Below the pieces are notes generated by a model that was not told the DNA's origin, did no database searches, and worked only from the letters and a program-made list of their open reading frames with translations. Positions 1 through 11,650 of a stretch of DNA of 64,000 bases are shown in pieces (position 1 is the stretch's first letter; each line of letters starts with the position of its first letter). The position numbers and the translations under genes were made by a program. Source of the stretch: Eonycteris spelaea. Lineage: Eukaryota > Chordata > Mammalia > Chiroptera > Pteropodidae. The DNA is taken from assembly GCA_003508835.1 (NCBI GenBank), contig PUFA01000116.1, forward strand, positions 868,001-932,000. Reading direction: 5' to 3'.

Positions 1-90
1 GGACACACATGATAGTGACGGGTGTGGGACAGGGCCGAGGCCTGAGTGCCCGGGCCCCGAGTGACCGCGTCCGTTTGCCCGTCTCTGCAG
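1..90 (+). other. PRKAG2: 3' end of PRKAG2 intron 2, with splice acceptor
   Basis: This is intronic sequence ending in a pyrimidine-rich stretch and a canonical CAG acceptor (88-90) directly before the first codon of the exon at 91. No other feature is seen in it. Confidence 0.85.
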
Positions 91-370
91 GTGGACAGCC
101 CCTTCGGCTCGGGCAGCCCCTCCAAAGGGTTCTTCTCCAGAGGCCCGCAGCACCGGCCCTCCAGCCCCGTGTCTGCGCCCGTGCGGCCCCGGACCAGCCC
201 CGGCTCCCCCAAAACCGTGTTCCCGTTCTCCTACCAGGAGTCCCCGCCGCGGTCTCCGCGCCGCATGAGCTTCAGCGGGATCTTCCGCTCGTCCTCCAAA
301 GAGTCACCGCCCACCTCCAACGCGTCTACCTCGCCCGGGGGCATCCGCTTCTTCTCCCGCTCCAGGAAAA
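91..370 (+). CDS. PRKAG2: PRKAG2 coding exon 3 (AMPK gamma-2, N-terminal Ser/Pro-rich region)
   Basis: This exon encodes 93 codons plus one base, from [18 protein letters not shown] to [11 protein letters not shown] recognise it as the long-isoform N-terminal region of AMPK gamma-2, upstream of the four nucleotide-binding CBS repeats, which lie outside this window. Gamma-2 is the regulatory subunit that senses AMP, ADP and ATP in the AMPK heterotrimer. The segment is low in complexity, rich in Ser, Pro and Arg, and probably disordered. It holds basophilic-kinase-like motifs (SPRRMSFSG near exon residue 56, SRSRK at the end). The acceptor CAG (88-90) and donor GTAAGA (371) are canonical. The frame is open throughout, and the exon exits in phase 1; its final A joins CT at 41537 to make Thr. 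Differences from the remembered human protein are scattered substitutions in the spacer residues. Gene identity is very secure; the exon number follows human numbering. Confidence 0.97.
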
Positions 371-1374
371 GTAAGATACTGACGCTCCTGTCGCAGGCGG
401 GTGCCGGGCTGCCGAGGGCCTTGCCTAGGGCGCCGGCGCTGGCCAGGCGGCCGACCGCGACCCGGTGCTGAGTGCACGTGTCTGCGCCTCTCTCCCAGGA
501 ACACGCCTGTCTCCAGGGCAGTCCCGGCTCCGCGGGTCACGTGCACTGACCCCCGCGGGGTGCCGCGGCGCCCGAGGAGGCCCCAGCCGCCCGGGCAGGG
601 CCTGTGGTTTGGGGTCGGGGGACCTGACCGTGGCTGTTTCTGGCCGATCGCCCCCGGGGCAACTGGGATTCATTAGCTGGAGAAACGGGGGGGAGGGGGG
701 AGGCTCGTGGGTCTCCGTGATCCAAGCACGGCATTCTCCCAGCCGAGCGCCATTGCTCACAGCTGGACATCCACAAGGCGGGCTGGGAAGTGGGTGGAGT
801 CCGTGTCCCCTTTCCTGTGTGCCTCCCCCTGCTCTCCTCGGCGGCTCGGACATGTACAAGGTTTTCATTCAGGGCATCGGGGGTTGGGGGGCGGGGTCTG
901 CCTTTAGTTCCAGGCTGCACCTGCAAGTCCGTGCAGCAGGTGTGCCACAGGGCCAGGCCGCAGAGTGCCGTCTCAGCCTCTGTGGCTCCGAAGGACAGGG
1001 CAGGGGGATCTGTCTTCTCTCTTTCCTTTAAACTTTTTTTATGGCGGTGCAGGGTCTTGTTCCGAGTACCCCTAAAGTCACTCCCTCCCCCACCCCCGCC
1101 ATGAATGGGCCTAAGTGTAAATGCATAAATGTCATGTGACGAAGCAGCTGTCATGGCTGACGTGACCTGGTGACGTAGAGTTGGGAACTATATATGTGAA
1201 GCCTGATGGGACAAGTGTGTCCGAGCACCGATGTTCCGATGTTCTAGGGGGCACCCCAGCGTCCATGACGGGGACCCTGAAATGCTCCCTATTCCATCCT
1301 CACCTCCGTCACAGTGTCCTGTTTCTTCAAAGGTGGCGTCACGCATGTGTTGGCTGCGATGGAAGGAGGCCGTT
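371..1374 (+). other. PRKAG2: Start of the ~41 kb PRKAG2 intron 3: GC-rich, no gene
   Basis: The donor GTAAGA at 371 opens the intron. The stretch is GC- and CpG-rich, with several overlapping open frames on both strands that have no recognisable domain. Nothing else is supported. Confidence 0.7.
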
Positions 1375-1802
1375 AGTTTTCTGGGTGGCCACAACAAAGC
1401 TCCCCAAACTGGGTGGCTTCAGCAGCAGAAAATCACTCTGTCACAGGTCTAGAGACCAGAAGCCCAACTGCCAGGTGTCCGTAGGCTCGCGCTCCCTCCG
1501 AAGACACTAGAGAAGTGTCTGTCCCGCGCTGTCCTGGGCTCTGGTGCGGCCGGCTGTCCCGGGCTGGTAGAAGCGTGGCCTCGGTCGCTGCCTGTCGTCA
1601 CGCGGGGTCCTTCGTGTGTCTGCATCTGTGTGTTTCTCTCCTGTTCATATAAGGACAGCGGTCGAGCCGGACCGAGGGCCCCCCGTCCGGTGTCATCTCC
1701 GTTCCTTATGTTTGCCACGACCCTGGTCCCGAGTAGGGTCACACACTCTGAGGTGCCTAAGAAGACGTGAATTCGGGGAGAACACTTTTCACCCTGGCAC
1801 AC
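1375..1802 (-). mobile_element. MLT1-type MaLR LTR remnant
   Basis: Read on the + strand it follows the reverse of the MLT1 consensus as remembered: CCACAACAAAGC, then GGGTGGCTTCAGCAGCAGAAA, a middle with ATATAAGGACAGC, and an end near 1800. It is old and diverged. The open frames over it are fortuitous. Confidence 0.65.
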
Positions 1803-3655
1803 AGCTCGAAGGAGAAGCCCAGACCCAGTTCCCGTCCCGGGCTGGGCCGTCGGGGATGCCGGTGTCGGGCGGCCAGCCTACAAGGGCTATTTGTGAAGGG
1901 GCGGCCTGGGGCGCCCTGCAGGAGGGGCGGTGGGGACCGAGGGCGGGCCAGCAGGAGCCCACGCTGCCTTCTTCAGTTCGGTGTTTTAAAGGGCCCTTCA
2001 GCGTCCTGTGCTAGAACGTAGACCATGTCAAAGGTGTGTCGCGGTCAGGTGCCGTGGGGTGGGCTGCTGGTTAGGGCTCTTCTCCGCCACCTGCGGAGGC
2101 GGCCGTGGGCTGGGCTCAGGAAGGCCCCGGAGTGCCGGCTGCTGGTCAGACCAGCATGGTCTTGGCCCACAACAGCCGCTTGTGCCATCACCCTTGAACC
2201 AGCCAGCCCGGGTCCTTGACTTGCCCGAGTGGAAACCGACTAGCCCAGCCCTGTCGTCGGTGAAGTGCGAAGGCGGGGCCATCACCGGGAGGCCCCTCGG
2301 GTCCCTGCCACCTGACTCTCCAGGCGTGCGTGGAGGGTACACCGTCTCTCTGCTCTTCCTCAGTTTGCTCCCCGATCCAGGTGCCCAGACTCTGTCGTTT
2401 CACGAGGTCGAGCTTGGGGGTGGTGCCGTCGGCCTGGGCGGAGCGCCTCCGCCCGCCGTGTCTGTCCAAAGGGGTCGTGAACACACTGTGGTTACACCAG
2501 CCCCTGGGAGAAATCGCATTGTCAAGAAAACCTGGACTTCTGAGCCACTGGGTGGTTTTGTCGATAGGGAACACTGATGACAACATGGCCCAGTGTTTCC
2601 TGTCTCCATTGCCGGCTGGAAATCTTAGAACCAGATTTCCGTTCTCAGGGGCACGTTTCTGAACCTGTTTGGGGTCCCTGTCCTTGACTGTCACACGACT
2701 GTTTTTCGCAACGAGGATGATAATCTTTTGGAAGGATTTGGGGGGTGTCCGTGGAGTTCAGGACGGGATGGAGCCAGGCCCGCCCCGATGTGTACACGAG
2801 CTCGGTAAAACCATCACCTGATATTGGGGAGAAAGAAGGAGAGGAGGGAGGAATTGTGAGCACAACCGTTTTCGAAGGGGAAATAAGGAAGGAAAAGGAG
2901 ATAATGCAGTCTCGGACACTCCAAGAGCGAGAACGGGACTGAGGGTGGCAGGCACGGTCCCGCGTGGCGCGTCTAGGCTTGGGACCAGCAGCTACCGAGG
3001 CTGGCGGCATCCTGCGCCCAGGGAGCAGAGCCGAAGCTTTGTTCTGGAAGGATCTCCTCTCTTGCAGGGTCCGCCTGTGTGGAGTGGCTAGGGTCCCTCA
3101 GTATTTCCCCTGGTCGGCTGGCCTGGTGGCCTGTTGACTCAGGACGTGTCTCCTGTGTGCAGGGGTTTTCACCAGCCCCGCTGTGCGGTAGCAAGCCGGC
3201 TTGCCCTTGCCGTCCAGGGTCAGTGACCCCAACCCAAACCGTAACCCACTTTTCTGCTTCTTCCCCTAATCCGGTGGCCAGCCAACTACAGCCTGACGAC
3301 AAAATCCGGCCTGTCACCTGTTTCTATAAAGTGTCATCGAAACAGTCAGGCCCATTTGTTTCTGCGGAGATCACATGGCCCACAACGTCTGAAGTGTTCA
3401 CGTTAGTCTTCAGTGGCCACGTGACGGGGGAAGCTTCCGGAACTGTGAATCCTTGTCCTCGAAAGATGTTTTCTCAGCTTCATTTAGGATGAGCTTGCTT
3501 TGGAGGTGGCGAAAGGCAAGCGCATGTCAGTATGTTTATAAACTACAAATAATGAAATGAAAGTTTTGCTTTTTTTTTTTTAAAGGAGAAATCTTGCACG
3601 TCACAAGGCAGGACCTTCAGAAGGATTGAGTTTCACGTTACCCAACTGTGCTCCG
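1803..3655 (+). other. PRKAG2: Intronic stretch without a recognised gene or repeat
   Basis: The sequence is GC-rich to about 2650 and mixed after that. I see no exon-like segment, RNA gene or clear repeat. Confidence 0.5.
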
Positions 3656-3930
3656 TGATTATTGGCAGTAATTATAACACTAAAGACATTCTACCTAATA
3701 ATCATGCGTAATTATACCTGTCACCGTGTGCCACGTAATTGCATCATATGCGATGATTGTTTTAAGCTTCATAAAGCTCTACGAAGTATTGTTTTTACTG
3801 TTTTCATCAGAGGTGGAAACCAAGGCTCGGAGAGGGTGAGTCATTGAGCAAAGACCACACAGCTCATTAGCGGCAGAGCCAAGACTTGAACTCCGGTGGT
3901 CTAACTCCCACATCTGCTTTTAGCCCGGAT
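3656..3930 (-). repeat. MIR SINE
   Basis: The + strand shows the reverse MIR signature: GAGGTGGAAACCAAGGCTCGGAGAGG, then CACACAGCTCATTAGCGGCAGAGCC and ACTTGAACTCCGG. MIR is an ancient tRNA-derived SINE shared by all mammals. Confidence 0.8.
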
Positions 3931-4604
3931 GGGAAGACTCCGCTGTAAAAGCATTGAATTTTAGGAATAGAAAGCCAACAATAGGACAGTTGGCTAGCCG
4001 TTTGGCACCTTAGTCCTTCCTTATTACACAGAAATCATGTCCATATGGAATGAAGCTTTCGATGTCATTTCAATGTCCCGAAGCGGGTGACTGTCTCAAT
4101 CTCGGCGTGTCAGGCCTTTGTGAAGAGTGCAAACGAATGAGTGTGTAAACACGACGTGAGTGCGGACAGCCTTTCTCGTCGTCCCCAGAAGCCCATGGCG
4201 TTCGTCCTCGGAGCTTCGGTCCGTTGAGCTGGGCACAGGAAAGCAGGTGGGCTGTGGCAGGCCGGGCCCAGCACTGTCTCAGGGAGAAAGGCATCGGTGC
4301 GTGATGGGGGGCTGGGTGAGAGAAGGTTCTGGAAGGTGGATTGGCATTTGGGAGGACTGGGGAGCCGCTCAGAGAGTGAGACCAAGGACTGAAGCCTGGT
4401 TACTGTGCTGAGCAGGACGGTGGGACAGGGGCAGGAGAGGTGAAGGGCATGTTTGCAAGAGCGCTGTGTTCTGGGGCAGAAGCCCCCAGCACCCGCCCTG
4501 CCCCTCCGAACACCTCCCCACAGGCGTCCTCACGGGAGCCGCCCCTCGGAAGGGCCCTTCTTCACCGCCGTAGAAATACAGAAGCCCTCTCCCCTACGTA
4601 CTCT

Positions 4605-4775
4605 GCCTTGTCTCCATGAGAAATACCATGTATTTACCCGTTTGTCTGCCTTTCCTCACCACAATGTCTGCTCTGTTGTGGGGTGGGAGAGGCGGGAGAC
4701 TCTGCTTTGCGACAGGCTCCTTTCTCGGCGTCCAGAACAGGGCCTGGGACCAAGAAGGCATCCGACAAACCCTCT
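4605..4775 (+). repeat. L2 LINE 3'-end remnant
   Basis: It carries the typical L2 3'-end order: TGTCTGCCTTTCCTCACCACAATG, then a diverged middle, then CCAGAACAGGGCCTGGGACC and AAGGCATCCGACAAA. Confidence 0.5.
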
Positions 4776-6253
4776 TCCTCCATTCAGCGGTGACCTCCCC
4801 GCTGGCCAAGGCCTCCTCAGACCCGGGCTGCCGCTGCGTCTCACACAAGGCCTGGACAGGAAGCCCGACAAACCGCCAGGGCAGCACAGGAAAGACGCAC
4901 TAAAAACTGACCGCATAAAGATAACCACCTCGAAAACATAAACGTGAAAAACAGATGCTCCATCTCCAGCCACAGACTCCAGCTTAGTGGGGGCGGGGGG
5001 AGGGGTGTCTCTGTAAGTTTTCTCCAGGGTCCTTTGCGTCCCCGTGAGCCACGTAGGGCTATGAGGAGCTGGAGGACACACCGCCTACCCCAAGAGAGTA
5101 GGTGCTGCCTGCCACCTGCCTTGTTAAGTGCATTGACAGGTCGTAAATCAGCATGGAGGCTGAGGTGCTGTCAGGAGTCTGTCTCTCCTCACACCCCTGC
5201 GTGGCCATCTACCCTCAGATGCTACTCAGAGACCTTGCCAGCCAGGCAGGCCGAGCACCGGGCCACCGGGGAGAAAACGGGGTTTGGACCTTGGCACCAG
5301 AGGCCCCTTCGTCCTGGAGGGGTCACCGTCTTGTCGATGGAGGGGCAGTTGGAGGTCTCGGCCGTGGCACACTGCCCGCTGGACCCCGGCCCCTCTCACA
5401 CAGCCCACCCGCGCCCTTATCAGTGGCTGATTCTTAAGAAACTCAGCGCCCGTTCTTCTCCTCTGAATCATCTTGGCTCCGCGGCTTAGCCTGTGGCCAG
5501 CAGGGTCTGAGCACAGACACAGAGACGGAACCTTGCTCGGCTCCTTCTCGGCCCCCTGGGTGCTGACGAGCACCTGGGCTGCAGCCAGGAAGCTTGGTTT
5601 GGCAGCGAATCACGTGCGGACAACCCTGAGTGACAGGTCTGGGAGACCACCGCTTGACCCCTGGGAGGAGACGGTCTCTGGAAGGTGAATTTGGCCGTGG
5701 CCTCCCAGCAGCACCTGCCATTTGCTGCAGCATCTCTCCTTTGGACAAGAGTCTTCTTGCAAGCCACCCCCCCCCCACCATTAAAAGGATCTGGATCTGG
5801 ATAAGTACCGTCACGCAGCCGTAGTGACGTTGGAGGAGCAAAGACGCAGTTCTGCAGCCCCCCCCACCCGCCGCCCACATACCCTGGCGTGAGGAATGAT
5901 GACGTGTCTCCGCGTCCTTTCTCGAAGACTCTTGTGTGGGCTGAATGCTTCGTTTCTCTGTTATGCGGCGTCACAGAAAAAGGAGACGAGATTGAGTCTG
6001 TATCTGCTGTTCACCACAGTTCCTGGAGGGGCACTTGGGTCCTGCGGGCTCTGCGCACAGGAAACACGGAAAAACGCGCCTGAGTGACTCGTCCTCTCGA
6101 GGTCACAAGGTCCCCTGACCCCTGCATCCGAGGCAAGGGTCGTGTGGGAATGATGCCGGCGCTCCCTGGGGAATTAGGCCAGCTACGGTATTTCGGGCAC
6201 TGCTCGGTAGATCACAAAAATGTACAACTTCTTTTCATTGTTATAACAGCTCT
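4776..6253 (+). other. PRKAG2: Intronic stretch without a recognised gene or repeat
   Basis: Mixed GC-rich sequence. Frames of up to about 180 codons occur on both strands but have no splice-flanked structure or domain. Confidence 0.45.
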
Positions 6254-6600
6254 TATGAGTTGAATTGTGTCCCCTCAAAAAAAAAAAAAAAAGCTACACT
6301 GAAAGTCCTAACCCCTGGTGTCTCTGAATGTGACCTGATTGGGAGATAAAGTCTCTGCAGATGTAGTTGGTTAGATAAAGCCATGCCAGAGTGGGGAGGG
6401 GAGCTAATCCAACCTGGCTGGTGTGTTATAAGAGGGGACAGACAGACTCCTAGGAGGAATGCCATGTGGCAACCAAGGAAGGGATTATGGTGACGCGTCT
6501 CCAAGCCAAGGCGTGCCGAGGGGAGCCAGCAACCACCAGACGCTGCAAGAGGCCAGGAAGGGCCACTGCAGATTTCAGAGGGGCACAGCCAGCCCCACGG
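6254..6600 (+). mobile_element. MLT1-type MaLR LTR remnant
   Basis: It begins TGAGTTGAATTGTGTCCCCTC, followed by a 16-base A run (6277-6292) where MLT1 has a short A tract. It continues GAAAGTCCTAACCCCTGG, GAATGTGACCTGATTGGGAG and CTAATCCAACCTGGCTGG, matching MLT1B/C-type order in the sense direction. Confidence 0.75.
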
Positions 6601-9600
6601 GGCTCAGCCAGCCTCGCGTTTTTTCTGGCTTTGTGGCCAAGTGACCACGAGGGGGCCATAGCCTCATATTCTGAGCTTCACGCAGGGATGCGTTGGCCCT
6701 GTGCAGGGGACAGAGACAGGACCCACATCCTCTGCCTGGTGTTCCCAGCTCCGGACGGTGGCCTTCCCATGCACCCCCAAAACAGCAGAGAGCTGCCTTC
6801 CCAGAGCAGACCCGTCATCCTGCCCTGACCAGCCCGGCCGGGCCTTCCAAGGGGGTCGGTTCACGTCTGCCCAGCGTGCTGGGCCCTGGGACACAGCCAG
6901 GGACAAGCGGGTCCCTGCCCTGGGGGTTACCGCAGGAGGGGGACAGTGAGAAATGTGTATCGCGTGCGCAAATGTGTTGCTCGGACGAAGGAGAACAGGG
7001 GCACAGGGTGGGGTTGGAGGGGTGCTGCTTTGCGTGGGGCGCGGGGAAGCGTGGTCCCCGTGTGAGGCATCTGGGCTCTGATGGGGCGGTCAGGTGGGTG
7101 TGGGGGCGGGCAGCCTGGCAGATGCGGGAGGGTGCAGGCGTCCAGATCAGGGGCACCTCCAAGCCCTCAGGCCGGGGGCGGGGTGGCAGTGTCAGGGTCA
7201 CGGTGGTGGGGTCGAGAGGTGGTGGGGAGGCAGGGTTTGGGGGCCAGGGTCGAGGTCGTGGGGAGGCGGGGTTTGGGGCCGGGGCGGGGGCCTCACGGGC
7301 TGTGTTCCTCGTGGTCGCTTCTCTGCTTCTGCCTCGTGGGAATCGTGCCTGCCGCGTGCTCCCCCACACGGGACCAGCACTGGGCAGAGCCTTGAGCTGT
7401 CCAAGCCCAAGGCCTCTGAGCACTGCCTCCCGGGAAGGGCCCGGCCCGGGCTCGGCTCGCGTCTGCATCCACATGAGGGATGGATGGGAAGTGGTGGGAG
7501 CTTGCAGGGGAGGGGCTGGCTGGCGTCAGGACTGTGAAGGGGCAGAGACCCCGGCCGGGGCCCCCTCCTGCCTCAGGCCAACGCCGGCTTCAAGGGCGGC
7601 TGTGGCTGAGGCACTCAGGCTGGAGGCTGGCGTGAGGGCCGGAGCGGAGGCTGCGCCCTCGGGGCGGCTGCACGTTCGCTGTGTAATGGCGCAGGGGTTC
7701 CGAGCGCTAAGCCAGATGCGACAGATGCCGTTTGGAAGCGGTCATCCGTCCAGAACCCCGGGCTCATGCGGCGGTGGCTTGCAGGGACTGAGACACGGTG
7801 GCATTTCACCACCTGGCCCCTCACTGAGCAAGAAGTGGCATCTTGTCTGCGTGGGCAGCAGTCCACACCGAGTGACCCATACTGACGGAAGTCAGCCCCA
7901 CGGGGTACGGGACGTGATCTTTGTCCTGCTAGAAAAAAGGTATTGAAAATCGCTGACCCGGGCAGCCACCTCCTCTGATTACACCGAGGGCTACTCTGGG
8001 TCACAGCCATGGTGTCTGAGGGACGAGCAAGAAGGAAACGGTGCCAGCCTCCCTCGGACTCAGAGGGTCCACGTCAGCCGGCAGAGGCCGCGCCCGGCTC
8101 GGGGCGTTCAAACGCGGCCTGGCAGCTGCTCCCGGCAGCGGTTCGGACCTTTCTGACCTCAGCCCCAAGTGAGAAGGCCGTTTGCGTCGGCGTCCGGCGC
8201 CCGGCGCCCGCACGTGCGGCTGGAAGCCGTGTCTCACGGACCAGTGTCCGCCCTGGCCAGCCCATCTGCGTTCGGGCGTCTCCCCCTCGTGTTAAACGTG
8301 CGCTTTCTCTGACCCATGCAATCGCACTGCGGACACTCCCCCCCACGGTCACGTGCGGCGGGACGGTGGATGGAACAGCTAGAAGCAGGTCAGGCTGGAA
8401 CTTTGGGGGCACAGAGGCTCGGGGGGCGGGGGGAGTGAGGAGGAAGTGTTGGGGTTTTGCCAGAGATGTGAGACCAGCTCACAATCATGACCAAGGTCGT
8501 GTGGGCTTTGAACACTCAAGGAAATTTCATTTTCTGTTCAAAGTCAAATTAAGAAACTAGGAGTCCCCGTGGGTGGCCCTGCTTGGCATGGGCTGGGTCT
8601 GTCCCTCACTGCCTCTCGGTCCTTTAAACCCTCCTGCCCGTCAGGGGCCATGCTAGAGGATGTCACGAGAGCCGTTCGACATTCGAGCGAGCTTTCCGAG
8701 ACCCCATTTCGCTTCGGAACCTTCTGGGCCTTCCACTCCACCTCCGTACTGGATCGTGCACGGCTCCTCCGCCCTCGCCTAGCAACTCGAGTTTAATTTC
8801 CAAATAAAGTCTGTTTTCCCATCACACGCCAAGGGTTTGTACTGCGTGTGGCGGAGGGAACTCGGGCTTTGATGACGTTCGTTTTGAGTCTCCGCATCTA
8901 GGCCTCAGAGGCCAGGGGCTCTGAGTGCCGACAGCCTCCCCGCCTCGGTCGCCCGTGGCCAGCACCGGAGCTGGGCCCGCCCAGCGTTGGGATCCGGCAC
9001 TCGAGGCTGGTTACTCTGCAGAACCCGCTGCTGACACTTTTCCTGTCTTCTTTTGAGGAGCCTGTTCACCTTACGTGTCAGGCAGGGCCCGCCAGCAGCA
9101 TGAAGCTGCCGTCTGGCGTTAACAGACGGGCCCCAGGACAGCTGGTTGTAACGCCGAGCGACGGCCTGCAGAGCCAGCCTGAGATCAGAGAGGCCCCTCT
9201 GCCTCCCAGGTGCAGAGGTGAAGGTCAGCAGGGGGTGGGGGCACCCAGAGGTGACCCGGCAGACACTGGAAGTTGGTCTGTCTGGCAGGACCGGGAGACA
9301 GAGGGGCTGCAGCCACAGCTGGAGATGCTGCCCGAGGCTTCTCCCCGCCCCAGGCTGGAGGCCAGCTGAGAAGGGAGCCGGGCGTCATGGCTGCAGGGTC
9401 AGCCCCTGTGTGCCAAGCAGAGCAGCTCTGGAACTTTCTGTGAGGGTCCGGCAGCGTCCACACTGCCTCCTGAGGCCGTCCTGGGCCTGCCCTGCCACTC
9501 CAGTTCCGTCTCACACGAGGCTACCGTGGTTCGACGCGCCTCCCTCAGGCGGTGCCATCCCGAGTCGCGGCCCGGGGGGTCTGCAGGCTCCCCTTCTGGA

Positions 9601-10399
9601 CACCGCTGCGCCCGTCCTGCAGTCTGGGCCCCGAGTCCCGATGGCAGAGCGGCCGTGTGAACGAGGGGGGAGGCAAGTGGACGGCAGATGATGCACGAGT
9701 GGACAGCAGGTGAACGCAGCCGTCCTGAGGACTGGTGCTGGCACGCGAGGGAGGCCGCGTGCCATGGGTGACAGGCCGTGCCCAGCTCGCCCCGGGGTGC
9801 TCAGGAAAGGGAGGCCGCCCCAGTGACCCTGGGCCTGTCTGCACGGTCGCCACGATCCACAGCTGTGTGAGGTCGACCCTGTGCCCGGCTCAGCGTCGGT
9901 TTCCCGGCTGGCCCGTGCGGTGGCACCGTCCCACCAGCCTCGGACCCCGCTGAGCCGCCCCGACAGCCGCCCGGCTGGAGCCTTCCGGATCCAGGCAGCT
10001 GGTGAGGTCTGAGGCCCGGGGCAGAGCGCACTGCAGAGGAACGTGACCCGTCTTGCCTGCCCACAGAGAAAGGAAAGGTATGCGTGGCATTCAGATTTCC
10101 TGAAAAGTCCAGCCAGCACACCGCAGAGCTATGTGGCCTGGCACCCCGGCGGTCCCCTGGGAGGGCGCCCTCTGGTGGCTGCCATGCTCGTGTCCCAGGA
10201 AGGGGCCAGCTTGCCCGCCTGGGGCCAGGGAGCTGAGTGTTATTTGGAGGAAGCCAGGGAGGAAGGTCCAGAAGCCTCTCCCTCCTCAGTGAGGCGGACA
10301 GCTCCTGGGCCCCCAAGGCCCTCGGGTGGTGATTCTACCAACGGACACGCAGAAGGAGGTGCCCGCGGTGCTGCTGTCTCGCCTGATCGCTTTACTTCT
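6601..10399 (+). other. PRKAG2: GC-rich intronic stretch, no gene recognised
   Basis: It contains the longest open frame of the window (6693-7946, 417 codons), judged fortuitous, and a G-rich tract described separately. An AATAAA lies at 8803-8808 in AT-richer context. No tRNA, rRNA or exon is recognised. Confidence 0.45.
7165..7295 (+). repeat. G-rich low-complexity tract with imperfect internal repeats
   Basis: There are many runs of three or more G, and the phrase GTGGGGAGGC(A/G)GGGTTTGGGG occurs twice (around 7224 and 7258). The runs are dense enough for G-quadruplex formation on the + strand. Confidence 0.6.
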
Positions 10400-11060
10400 G
10401 AGTTTTTTTCAAAACGACGTTTTATTTTGACGATTTGACACTTACAGAAAAGCTGCGGGAATAACACAACAGCACCCCCAGGTCCCTGTCCCCGTCCAGG
10501 GTCCCCGCTGCTCGCATCTCAGGACATTCGCTCATCGCCTGCCTCTCGCTCGCTCAGGACGTGTGTGTGTGTGTGTGTGCGCTGGGAATCTGAACCATCG
10601 AGACCTCATTGCAGATGTAAGGTCCCTTTACCCCTGAACACCGGCGTGCGTTTCATAAAAAAATAAGGACGTTCTCCTTGTGACAGTTTGGTGACCAAAC
10701 TCGGGGAGTCAGCAACAGCGTAACGGTTCGAGCGCAGCCTTTTACTCGCCGGCCCCCGAGCCCGCTGCGTTCGGTTCCCCTTCCCGTGCTCTCTTAACCC
10801 GTTTACCCCTCGCGAGCAGTGACTATTTCACAGGGACCAACTTCACTGGCACGTAGTCAATATCTTCTTTCTCGTCCAACTTTCCCTCGCTCGATTCAGC
10901 ATCAGTCAGTTATTCTTGCCTGAATTATTACTATGGTGGCAGCCAAAAGGGATTTTCGAACGTATCAATACTTCTGCATTGACCGGTGAACTTCTGCTAA
11001 GGAAGGAAATTTCGCATTCTCCCGTGTTCGTGCAGGCTCTTCCGAGTCCTGGACTTCCGT
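10400..11060 (-). mobile_element. Ancient L1M/HAL1-type LINE 3' region
   Basis: From a short T run it reads GTTTTATTTTGACGATTTGACACTTACAGAAAAGC, then AATCTGAACCATCGAGA, CTTTACCCCTGAACACC, TTCATAAAAAAATAAGGACG and, further on, TTACTATGGTGGCAGCC. This matches the reverse of an old L1 3' region. It is strongly GC-shifted. A short (GT)n at 10561-10579 lies inside it. Confidence 0.6.
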
Positions 11061-11499
11061 CCCCGTCCTGTGCCAGCCACGGGCTCTGTGGTGTATGTTC
11101 TCGCTGGGGTAGCACCCCCTTCTCCCCCGCAATTGCTGCTGAAAGACCAGGGTTCTTTGCACGTGCGGTTAAAAGAGTAAATTATCGGCAGGGAAGGCCT
11201 TGACTCCTCGCTCGAGGAGCGGGCGCTCGGGCGGAGTGTTTGGGCGGACGGGCAGGGAGCGGCTTCGTCTGCGAACGTCCGACTTTGCAGCTCTGGGACC
11301 CGCAGCAGGACCCGCCCGTATTGGCACTTCCAGTAGAGTCCGAGGGCCTGGTCTGGCCGGAGCTGTCAGGCCCAGCGCCCTCCTGGTGCAGAGGCCTGGC
11401 AGCCAGCCCAGGGTCAGCCACCGTCTCGGTGACGCGTCTCTGAGACGTCCTTGAGACACGTGGGGTCTGGGCCGGGGTCTGGCGATGCCGTCACACGTA

Positions 11500-11650
11500 A
11501 AATGCTCTGCGGCTCACAGGGTCCTTCTGCTTTGTTATCCCATTCGATTTCCTTAAAACCCAGTGAAATGGGCTCAGCCTATATCACGATCTCCTTCCTG
11601 GGAGAAACGTGGAAGAATAAGCTAAACAGCTCAGAATCGCACCCCGACGA
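11500..11650 (-). repeat. Probable MIR remnant
   Basis: The phrases CCCATTCGATTTCCTTAAAACCC, AGTGAAATGGGC and AAGCTAAACAGCTCAGAATCGCACCCCG fit the reverse MIR order weakly. Confidence 0.4.

Noticed and set aside
6693..7946. 417-codon open frame on the + strand, the longest in the window
   Set aside because: It lies in GC-rich intron with overlapping long frames in other phases and on the other strand. Its product is low-complexity Gly/Arg/Ser, shows no domain, and it runs over a G-rich repeat. Stop codons are simply rare here.
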